Below are positions 56,209 to 64,000 of a stretch of 64,000 nucleotides of DNA, in pieces (the first letter of the stretch is position 1; every line of letters starts with the position of its first letter). The notes beneath the pieces were generated by a model. The model was not told the DNA's origin. It saw only the letters and a program-made list of their open reading frames with translations, and ran no database searches. Origin of the DNA: Malachius bipustulatus (taxonomy: Eukaryota; Arthropoda; Insecta; Coleoptera; Melyridae); assembly GCA_910589415.1 (NCBI GenBank), contig OU342630.1, positions 19,067,867 through 19,131,866 on the forward strand. The letters are read 5' to 3'. The translations under genes were made by a program, and so were the position numbers.

Positions 56209-57639
56209 ATGAATCCCGTTCAAGCTTTATTAAGTGAAGAACTCGCTTATGAAATAGCGATTAGAAAACAAGTCCCATTTAGTACACAGGAGAAAAGACG
56301 AATTCAATTTCGTGCCCTGTTAAATAGGGAAGAAAATTCTCTTTCTATTTCCGAATCTGTCTACCCCTTTGACAAAGATTCTGCAGAGGTGAAAAAGACT
56401 CTTGCAGATTTGAAAATCAAAATACAGGACGCTCCCTTGTCTCTTAATGACCCTATCTGTCAAAGAATTCAATGTCGTCTGAATCATGTGATCTCTAGAA
56501 TCAATAGATTCAAACTTGATCAAGATCCTGAAGCAAAAGCTTTAGCTGATGATTTATTTTCTGAGGCTTTAGAATTAGAAGGTCAATGGCTTCTGAAAAA
56601 CGATCAGTCCCTAGACCAAACTGATAACTCACCCAATTCCCAGAGTGCATCAAGCTCTACTGTCTCCACTCATTCTAGACCTAGTGTTCCAGTTTATAAA
56701 TGGAATATTAAATTTTCTGGCTCTTCTAAGGATAATTTGATCCAATTTCTAGAAAAGGTCAAAGAACTTCAAAGGTCGAGAAATGTCTCAGATCGCGATC
56801 TTTTTGATTCGGCAATGGATCTTTTTGAAGACAAGGCTCTGATTTGGTTTCGCAGTGTTGCCAGCTCAATTATTTCTTGGGAAGATCTCAAGAATAAATT
56901 GAAAATTACTTTTCTCCCCCTCTCTTACGATGATGACCTATTAGAGGAAATCAAACAAAGAACTCATGGTGAATTTGAGTTAGTTGCTATCTATGTTGCC
57001 TCGATGCAAGGCTTATTTAAGAGATTGTCTACTCCTCCATCAGAAGTGGAACAATTTAAAATAATCAAGAAAAATCTTCATCCCTATTTCCAAAATCATC
57101 TTGCCCTTGTTGAGGTAAACAACATTCAGGACATAATTTCAATTGGAAAGAAGTTAGAAGATAATAGGACTATAGTCCAACAATATCGTCCCCCTCCCTC
57201 TAAGAAGGTTCAAAGTCTCTTAAATTCAGACCTAGCATGTTCTGGAGAACCAGCTTCTTTCTCTTCTCGTAAAGCCAGAGGCACACCAACTAAAGGTGCA
57301 CCTACACCTAGTAACACCAAGATCCCTGTTACTAACCTTTCTGCAGTCACCTGTTGGAATTGTTCCAACAAAGGTCATACCTATGTAAGGTGTAATCTCC
57401 CTAGAAAAGTTTTTTGTTATGGCTGTGGCCATAAAAATGTCTACAAGTCTAAATGCCCCTCATGTTCGGCAGATTTCCTGAACTCTCTCAAAGTCACTTC
57501 TCGTTCAAAAAACGACGAAGTTGCACAACAGGGTGCAGTGCGACAACAAGAGACAAGCCGCCCAAAGCAAGCCCTTGTAGAAAAGAGCTTGAAGTCAAAG
57601 GACGATCAGTCTCCTCCCTTTCCAAAAGACCAGCACTAA
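56209..57639 (+). CDS. Gag, Ty3/gypsy
   Basis: 476 codons starting MNPVQALLSEELAY. A retrotransposon gag region spans about residues 160-330 (YKWNIKFSG, DKALIWFRSV, LEEIKQRTHGE). A CCHC knuckle, CWNCSNKGHTYVRC, is at about 381. A second set, CYGCGHKNVYKSKC at about 402, has Val at the position of the usual histidine and is followed by another CPSC. The C-terminal 45 residues overlap pol. A slippery site at 57,507-57,513 allows a share of ribosomes to continue into pol. Gag would build the cytoplasmic particle and bind the RNA. Confidence 0.93.
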   Translation: MNPVQALLSEELAYEIAIRKQVPFSTQEKRRIQFRALLNREENSLSISESVYPFDKDSAEVKKTLADLKIKIQDAPLSLNDPICQRIQCRLNHVISRINRFKLDQDPEAKALADDLFSEALELEGQWLLKNDQSLDQTDNSPNSQSASSSTVSTHSRPSVPVYKWNIKFSGSSKDNLIQFLEKVKELQRSRNVSDRDLFDSAMDLFEDKALIWFRSVASSIISWEDLKNKLKITFLPLSYDDDLLEEIKQRTHGEFELVAIYVASMQGLFKRLSTPPSEVEQFKIIKKNLHPYFQNHLALVEVNNIQDIISIGKKLEDNRTIVQQYRPPPSKKVQSLLNSDLACSGEPASFSSRKARGTPTKGAPTPSNTKIPVTNLSAVTCWNCSNKGHTYVRCNLPRKVFCYGCGHKNVYKSKCPSCSADFLNSLKVTSRSKNDEVAQQGAVRQQETSRPKQALVEKSLKSKDDQSPPFPKDQH

Positions 57640-60600
57640 TATCTTCCAGTTATCTTGTTGTTTTCACTATCCAAAAGGAACAGTGGAAATCATGGTTGCA
57701 AAAAGTTGCAAACTTTTTCGAATCTTTTCGAATACCTCCTAAAAAGGACATACCTAAACCAAGTGCTGACTCTTTGATACCTGTTATAGCTCCAATCTTA
57801 TTATCTAACCCTGTTGACAATAGACCATTTATAGCTGTCAAAATGTGTGACGTACCTTATACAGCCCTCTTTGACACCGGCGCCAATATCTCTGTTTGTG
57901 ATTTGGAAACCATGCAGGAAGTTCTGGGTGAACTACCCATCCCTTCCAAAAATTCGGATTTGTTGTGTTCCCTGAAAAATGCTGACGGCTCCCCTCTATC
58001 TGTCATCGACATAATTGAACTTGACCTGACCATAGATGACGTCACAAAGAAAGTTCAATTCCATGTGGTATCTTCCATTTCACCACAAATTATCTTGGGA
58101 ATAGACGTAGCTCGTATTTTCAACATGATGATTAATTTCGTAAATGAATCTTTTGAAGTTCATCCCGGTGATCCTTCGTCTTCATTATCTCCTATCTTAC
58201 CTAATGAACTTACAGTTTGCGCTATCAATAAGATTCAGGATATCTCTTGTTTACCTCCTACTGACCTGTCTAGACTTGAATCGACGATAGACAAATTCAA
58301 AAGTTTGGCCCGTGTTGATATACTCCCTGAAACCAATGTGCTATGCCATTCCATAGAAACAAAAGACGCTAAGCCTTTTAGACAGAGACAATATCCCTTA
58401 TCTCCAACCCTTCAACAATATCTGAATGAAGAGGTAGATAAATTACTTAAGTTGGAAATTGTCGAAAAAAGTAATTCTCCTTGGGTGTCCCCTGTTCTTT
58501 TGGTCCGCAAGAAAGACAAAACATACCGTATGTGTTTTGATGGTCGAAAGCTAAACGAGATCACCACACATGACTCATATCCCCTGCCTAGAATCGATAC
58601 TATCTTGAGCAAGCTCAAAGACGCTAATTATCTTACCTCCATCGATTTAAAGCAGGCTTTCTTTCAAGTTCCTTTGGACGAAGAATCCCGCCCAAAGACC
58701 GCTTTTGTAGTTCCCGGGAGAGGTTTATTCCAATTCCGACGAATGCCTTTCGGACTGAGAAACAGTGCTCAAACCCAACAACGTCTTATGGACACAATTT
58801 TAGGTCCAGCTTTGGAGCCATTTGTTTTCGTTTATCTTGACGATATAATTATCGCCACGAATAGTTTCGAGAAACATCTAGAAATTTTAAGGGAAGTATA
58901 CGAGCGTTTAAAAGACGCTAATCTTACTGTCAACTTCGACAAATGTCACTTCTGTCGAGATTCTCTCTCCTTTTTGGGTTTTATTATCGATAGAAACGGA
59001 TTGCGAGTTAGTGAAGAGAAAGTTAAATCGATTATTGAGTCCCCTGTTCCTCATAATACCACTGGAGTAAGACACGTCCTAGGTATCTTACAATATTATA
59101 GGCGTTTCATAAAGGATTTTTCTACAATCAGTGCTCCTATCTCAGCTCTGCTGCATAACCGAAGAAAGGGACAGTCAATAACTTGGAACTCAGAAGCTGA
59201 TCAAGCTTTCAAACTTCTCAAAGAACGACTAACTACAGCTCCCGTTCTAGCTAGCCCAGATTTCTCGAAGCCCTTTTGCATACAGACGGATGCAAGTGAT
59301 TTCGGGTTAGGTGCGGTGCTTTTTCAACTTGAGGGAGATTTTGAACACCCCATTGCTTTTGCTAGTCGAATGCTCTCGAAAGCCGAGAAGAAATATACCG
59401 TTACCGAAAGAGAATGTTTAGGTGTCCTCTTTGGTATAGAATATTTTCGCCCTTATGTCGAAGGTGCAAATTTTACAGTTTACACCGATCACGCCTCTCT
59501 TCTCTGGCTTCGCACGTTAAAAGATCCTATGGGTCGTGTAGCTAGATGGTGTTTACGCCTCAGCCAGTTTGATTTCGACATTAAACATCGAAAAGGCACT
59601 TGCAATGTCCCTGCAGACTATCTTTCCCGTTCTATTTCTTCTATCTCTCTCCAAAACTTTGTACCTGATGATTGGTATAAAGACATGGTCTCCAAAGTTA
59701 CTGAGTTTCCTGAGAAATACCCTGACTTTACCATCAAAGACAATATTCTTTATAAACATGTTAAGCCTCGAGTGGAAGTCGTGTCTAACCTATCTGATTG
59801 GAAAATTGTTGTCCCTACTCCTAATCGGGAGGAAATAATTGCTCAATTCCATGACCCTCCAACTTCTGCACATTTTGGAGTAAGTAAAACTTTGGCGAGA
59901 ATATCTGAAGTTTATTATTGGCCCAAAATGATTATCTCAGTCAAAAAGTACGTGAGAAACTGCCAGGTTTGTGGTGCACACAAAGCCCCAAACACTGCTC
60001 GCGTAGGACTCATGGGTAATTATAAGAAAATCAATTTTCCCTTCCAATTTCTCTCTATTGACTTCATGGGACCTTTCCCTCGATCCAAGGCTAGAAACAC
60101 CCAACTTTTAGTCGTCACTGATTGGTTTTCGAAATTCGTTTTGGTTAAACCAATGCCTAATGCTACAGCAGCTGCCGTTACAAAATTTCTTGAGAACCAA
60201 GTGTTCTTAATTTTCGGTGTGCCCCAGATTCTGCTTTGCGACAACGCTCAAATTTTTAAAAGCAGTCTATTCACTAATTTGCTGAAAAACTACGAAGTTA
60301 ACTTGTGGTATAGCGCCAGGCATTTATCTCAGGTGAATCCGACCGAGAGAACGAATCGTACCATCCTTACAGCCATCTCATCTTACATCCGTGACAATCA
60401 TAAAGATTGGGATAAAAATGTTTATAAAGTTGCACAAGCAATTAACTTATCGGTGAGCGAAGTTACTAAACACGCTCCAGCTTTCCTACTTTTCGCTAGA
60501 AATGTCCCTGTAGACGGAACCTTTTACGGTCCAGTCTCAGATAATTATCTAGAATTACCTGATGATCTGTCTTATGTTCATCGAGAACAAGACATATCTA

Positions 60601-60920
60601 AATTACCTCCTATCTTCAGCGATATACGTGATAGACTTAAGAAAGCTTACGAAGTAAGTAAGAAACATTACGACTTACGCAAGCGCCCCGATGTTTTCAC
60701 CGAGGGTGACCTCGTCTGGAAACATACCTACCCACTTTCGAATGCCGCAAAGAATTTTGCTGCTAAATTGGCCCCAAAATTCGTACTATGCCGGATATCT
60801 AAAGTAGTGTCTAAATTAGTGTACGAATTACAGGACCAAGAAGGCAATCCCCTAGGTCGCTGGCATTCTAAAGATTTGAAGGCTTATCGAGGCGAAGACC
60901 CGCCGAAAAGCGACGAATAG
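57453..60920 (+). CDS. Pol, Ty3/gypsy (protease, RT, RNase H, integrase)
   Basis: The open frame has its first Met at 57,453, but pol is most likely made by -1 frameshifting at 57,507-57,513, not from that Met. Order: protease with LFDTGANIS (57,868), reverse transcriptase with VYLDDIII (58,830), RNase H with TDASDFG (59,287), integrase with an HHCC finger (59,868-59,975). The catalytic residues are D in SIDFMG (60,056), D in LLCDNAQ (60,240) and E in NPTERTNRT (60,346), 35 residues after the second D. The frame is intact to the stop at 60,920. No chromodomain or envelope follows. Confidence 0.95.
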   Translation: MPLMFGRFPELSQSHFSFKKRRSCTTGCSATTRDKPPKASPCRKELEVKGRSVSSLSKRPALISSSYLVVFTIQKEQWKSWLQKVANFFESFRIPPKKDIPKPSADSLIPVIAPILLSNPVDNRPFIAVKMCDVPYTALFDTGANISVCDLETMQEVLGELPIPSKNSDLLCSLKNADGSPLSVIDIIELDLTIDDVTKKVQFHVVSSISPQIILGIDVARIFNMMINFVNESFEVHPGDPSSSLSPILPNELTVCAINKIQDISCLPPTDLSRLESTIDKFKSLARVDILPETNVLCHSIETKDAKPFRQRQYPLSPTLQQYLNEEVDKLLKLEIVEKSNSPWVSPVLLVRKKDKTYRMCFDGRKLNEITTHDSYPLPRIDTILSKLKDANYLTSIDLKQAFFQVPLDEESRPKTAFVVPGRGLFQFRRMPFGLRNSAQTQQRLMDTILGPALEPFVFVYLDDIIIATNSFEKHLEILREVYERLKDANLTVNFDKCHFCRDSLSFLGFIIDRNGLRVSEEKVKSIIESPVPHNTTGVRHVLGILQYYRRFIKDFSTISAPISALLHNRRKGQSITWNSEADQAFKLLKERLTTAPVLASPDFSKPFCIQTDASDFGLGAVLFQLEGDFEHPIAFASRMLSKAEKKYTVTERECLGVLFGIEYFRPYVEGANFTVYTDHASLLWLRTLKDPMGRVARWCLRLSQFDFDIKHRKGTCNVPADYLSRSISSISLQNFVPDDWYKDMVSKVTEFPEKYPDFTIKDNILYKHVKPRVEVVSNLSDWKIVVPTPNREEIIAQFHDPPTSAHFGVSKTLARISEVYYWPKMIISVKKYVRNCQVCGAHKAPNTARVGLMGNYKKINFPFQFLSIDFMGPFPRSKARNTQLLVVTDWFSKFVLVKPMPNATAAAVTKFLENQVFLIFGVPQILLCDNAQIFKSSLFTNLLKNYEVNLWYSARHLSQVNPTERTNRTILTAISSYIRDNHKDWDKNVYKVAQAINLSVSEVTKHAPAFLLFARNVPVDGTFYGPVSDNYLELPDDLSYVHREQDISKLPPIFSDIRDRLKKAYEVSKKHYDLRKRPDVFTEGDLVWKHTYPLSNAAKNFAAKLAPKFVLCRISKVVSKLVYELQDQEGNPLGRWHSKDLKAYRGEDPPKSDE
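57507..57544 (+). promoter_or_regulatory. -1 ribosomal frameshift site between gag and pol
   Basis: The heptamer A AAA AAC (57,507-57,513) lies in the correct phase of the gag frame. After six bases GTTGCAC (57,520-57,526) can pair with GTGCGAC (57,538-57,544) around an 11-base loop. This is the classic slippery-site, spacer and hairpin layout, and the pol frame is open at that point in the -1 relation. Confidence 0.85.
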
Positions 60921-61424
60921 TTCCTTGTAATATCTTCTCTTTAGTTTTATTTTCCTACCTATCTTTATCTCTCTTTTTGTATTTGACAAAAATCCCTTTA
61001 GAAAATGAGGCCTAGCAATACGAAAATTGAGAAAGCTCCGTTTCTAGTTGTATCTTAGAATGAATGAAGAATGTATGCAGAATGAAAACCGTATCTTTCA
61101 AAGCGTTTCTCAAGGATCTTGAAATTAGTTGTGTGAATGTGAGATCTCAAAGTGTAAATGTTGCTAATTTTGGGATCGGTATCTGCTATCCTCAGGCTCT
61201 CATTTTATTTTATCGCTCAAATTTTGAGAACCCATATCTTTCTGGTTATCTGAAATCATTACCTTGAAAAGTAACTATTCGCCTATCTTGTCTGACTATG
61301 TTTACAGGTCTAATGTTATCTTTTAACTTTTCTTATGTTCAGTGAACTAAAGAAAATGCTATCTTGCCGTTGTATCTACCTTATCTTATCTTTTACCTTT
61401 ATCTTATCTACCGTCTAGTTTTAG

Positions 61425-61965
61425 ACGGGTGCTTTCCCGACAGTTTCCGCCCTGCTATGTGCTAAAGTGAAAACTGCTCTGCTTGTCAAATCAGACGACA
61501 GCAGATCTCTTTTATCTTATCTTACCATCTCTTTCAAAAACGGGTGATTTCCCGACAGTTTCCGCCCTGCTATGTGCTAAAGTGAAAACTGCTCTGCTTG
61601 TCCAATCAGACGACAGCAGATCTCTTTGTCTTATCTTACCATCTCTTTTAAACACGGGTGCTTTCCCGACAGTTTCCGCCCTGCTACGTGCTAAAGAGAA
61701 AACTGCCCTGTTTGTCCAAACAAAAGGCAACAGGTTATCTTTATCTTACCCACCATCTTTCTAAGAACGGGTGCTTTCCCGACAGTTTCCGCCCTGCTAC
61801 GTGCTAAAGTGAAAACTGCTCTGCTTGTCCAATCAGACGACAGCAGATTCTTTTATCTTATCTACCATCTTTCCAAGATTGGGTGCTTTAAGATTTTCCG
61901 CCCTGCATGGCTAAAGTGAAAAATCCCTCTGTTGCCTCAACGGAAGACAACAGAATATCTCTACC
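61425..61965 (+). repeat. ~114-bp tandem repeat, five copies
   Basis: CAGTTTCCGC recurs at 61,441, 61,556, 61,670 and 61,783, with a diverged fifth copy near 61,892 (spacings 115, 114, 113, ~109). Each unit can form two hairpins: CGGG-TGCTTT-CCCG and a TCTGCT…AGCAGA stem. Part of the array is open on both strands (61,483-61,764 plus, 61,512-61,730 minus), a by-product of the repeat. Confidence 0.93.
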
Positions 61966-63522
61966 TTATCTTATCTACCGTTCAAGGAAACGAAAATTGA
62001 ATTTGCAATTTTCTTCTTGAAAAATGACAGGCGTAAGCTTTAGTCAAAGCTTCGTGCCTTTCTTATCTTAAATTTCTTTTCAAAGAAAAGGAATTATCCT
62101 ATCTTACCTTATCTATATCTATTAGCACCATAATAGAATGGTAGCTAATACTTATCTTCTCTGCGAATATTTTCCAAATTGGAAAATAAAAATCTATGTG
62201 AATTCGAGCTACGAATTTACAAAGGTGCCTTTAGATATTCGGTGTTAACATAAATAAATCTGAACACGGATATCGAATGTCCCCTACCTTAGCGATGAAA
62301 ATGGTTGTTCCATTTTTCTTATCTTACCGAGTGAGATAAATTATCTTACTGCTACCTCAATGTTTATCCAATAATCCAGGCGATTATTGATGTTTTCTCT
62401 GTGCAATTATCGAATGTTTATCTGTGCGATTATTGGATGATTTATCGAAGTGATTATTGCATTTACGCTATTTGATAAGCTACGCAGTGATTATCTGCAA
62501 ACTTCCTTTCTCTTAACCATTCATTATGGAGTTGCATAAACGACAACATAGTCAAATTTGACTGGTTCAAAGATGAAAAATCTTACTCATGGATTACCCT
62601 TGTGGACTCCAAAAATTTATCTTTCCCTGTACATAGATGTTTTGATGCCCAAGTTTGGACAGCATCAACCCCCTTGAGGATCGAGTTTCACTTTTGCTTT
62701 GTTAAACCTGCTACTTAACCGCGACAGTTTCATTCTTGACTTTTCCGCTCACCACTGTCTCAGTGGCGGGGCATGCTTCAAAGCAGAGCGCGGGTTGTCG
62801 TTGGTCGGGGAAGCGGTGTTCAACAGCAAGGGAGATGTTTCGTGCCCACCTCAGGAGATTTTTCCTTCTTAGGAATTCTAATTTAATTTATTTCAGAATA
62901 TTCATTACTGTGATATCTGACAGTATTATTGATTTTGTTACCTTAGTATGTATCTTATCTTATATTATCTATCTTATCTTATATTATCTAACCATATCTT
63001 ATCGTATCTTCATATCTAGTTATCTAGAAATTATTCCTTTGTTTATCGACATTGTTCGGCGAGAACAATTACCATTTAAGAAAGTTATCTTAATTATCTT
63101 ATTACTACCGTTACTAGCATATCTTTTATTTTGTTGCCTTTGCAATGAAGCATGAATATTTTATTTTTATACCTTATGAATAATTATTACCTAGTGCTTA
63201 ATATTTAAGTTGCATGTAATTTTAGTAAACCTAACGCTATTCCCTTTTGAAAGTTGCATGTTACCTTAGTAAGCATATACAAGAGAAATTTTATTCATTC
63301 AATGAAACAGATCAACGATGTCGTTGACAATTTGTTCGTTCAGAGTTGTTATCTTATTTCCTCGAAAGGTTCATGTTATTTATGAACGTGATTTCTGAAT
63401 AATATTCTCTAAGCTTATCGTCACCTAGTTGTCCCGCAAACATACCCTTCTTCGGGTATAGTAACAACTTGAAACACGCCTGTGCTTTTTCCAGTTGGTT
63501 TATCTTTAATCCTTTCCTTACC

Positions 63523-63538
63523 CCGGTAAAGAGAGGTG
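63523..63538 (+). promoter_or_regulatory. Polypurine tract
   Basis: GGTAAAGAGAGGTG directly precedes the 3' LTR. It is the expected primer site for plus-strand DNA synthesis. Confidence 0.75.
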
Positions 63539-64000
63539 TGTAACGTCGTTAAAGGTTTTATTCTTTAATTAGCTCCATTTAATATTATTAAATAAGATAT
63601 CATTGTCTAAATCCTTGCTATTAAGGTTCCGAAAATATGAATTTTGAACTAACACCGCCACCTGTTGCCGAGTGGTAAAACTAACTAAACTAGGCAAGTT
63701 CAAGATCCCTACCTTGTAGTACAATCTGTAACTTCTTTCTCTTACAATCTTCATTTTCGATTAACTAGAAACACAGATGTCGCTGTGATGTAGTTTAGGA
63801 AGATGAACTAACACCCTTTTGAGTTGCGCAAAAGGATTGGTCCTTTTCGCGAGTCTGGAACAGGCTCGGCCATCTTCCAATCTCGGTGCTTGAAGCGACC
63901 AGTCGCACCCCTACCTTTTCTCTTTATCTAAAAGAACCTATATAAATAGGGTAAGTAAATTGTTCAAACTATCTGAAACTTTCTCTAATAGAGTTTATAT
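63539..64000 (+). repeat. 3' LTR, truncated by the window
   Basis: The first 462 bp match 53,866-54,327 without difference by eye, including the TATA box. The remainder lies outside the window. Confidence 0.95.

Larger units (their letters stand above)
60921..63538 (+). other. Long 3' region without envelope gene
   Basis: 2.6 kb between pol and the 3' LTR. It contains a 114-bp tandem repeat (61,425-61,965), very many TATCTTA-type motifs, and small open frames. The largest at 62,736-63,155 (139 codons) has a hydrophobic C-terminal segment (residues ~115-136) but overlaps simple TATC repeats; I do not call it a gene. Confidence 0.7.
53866..64000 (+). mobile_element. Ty3/gypsy element, plus strand, cut by window end
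   Basis: The 5' LTR starts at 53,866 (TGTAACGTCG) and the 3' LTR at 63,539, immediately after a purine-rich tract. Overlapping gag (56,209-57,639) and pol (to 60,920) frames lie between, then 2.6 kb without a recognisable envelope gene. The 3' LTR runs off the window, so LTR length and target duplication cannot be seen. The visible 462 bp of the two LTRs match without difference by eye, so the insertion is recent. Confidence 0.96.

Noticed and set aside
61483..61764. A repeat-containing protein with ~38-residue units
   Set aside because: The 114-bp period is a multiple of three, so an open frame through the array follows automatically; both strands are open and no domain fits.

Overview
The window reads as AT-rich, transposon-dominated insect nuclear DNA. 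I found no convincing single-copy host gene, no rRNA or tRNA gene, no bacterial-type operon and no CRISPR array. The insect assignment is an inference from the mix of repeats: BEL/Pao, R1, R4/Dong, an RTE-like LINE with a CFDP2-like endonuclease, piggyBac-type TTAA targets, and abundant TA-flanked CAGGGTG foldbacks. The order is not determined.

Layout. Positions 1-10,130 hold a series of long inverted-repeat (foldback) elements, most bounded by a TA target and CAGGGTG/CACCCTG ends. Positions 10,365-14,323 are a 4-kb element with inverted ends. It contains a 195-bp satellite arranged as 390-bp dimers, and a second array rich in TACGTA. Directly beside it, at 14,508-14,568, is a sequence matching a complete type I hammerhead ribozyme, the most striking single feature here. 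Positions 14.6-21.5 kb are mostly unclassified, with a tRNA-derived SINE (14-bp target duplication) and a broken BEL/Pao integrase. At 21.7-24.0 kb one foldback sits inside the arm of another. Positions 24-38 kb contain an R1-like LINE fragment, further foldbacks, a second copy of the SINE and a 1.5-kb piggyBac-like non-autonomous element.

Positions 38.3-46.9 kb are a decayed RTE-like LINE. It is split by a retroposed tail ending in (TTA)n, into which two R4/Dong-type elements inserted in series (one nearly full length, 40,088-44,058), and separately by a foldback at a TA. Removing either insertion with one copy of its target duplication restores the LINE reading frame.

Positions 47,491-52,775 are a complete Ty3/gypsy element on the minus strand with identical 220-bp LTRs and one uninterrupted 1,558-codon gag-pol frame. 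From 53,866 to the window end is a second Ty3/gypsy element on the plus strand. Its gag and pol overlap in the -1 relation, with an A AAA AAC slippery site followed by a hairpin. It has a 2.6-kb 3' region with a 114-bp tandem repeat and very frequent TATC/GATA motifs. Its 3' LTR is cut by the window edge but shows no difference from the 5' LTR over 462 bp.

Relative ages inferred from nesting and decay: the RTE-like LINE, BEL and R1 remnants are old, the foldbacks, SINEs and R4 copies are intermediate, and the two gypsy elements are young and may still be active.
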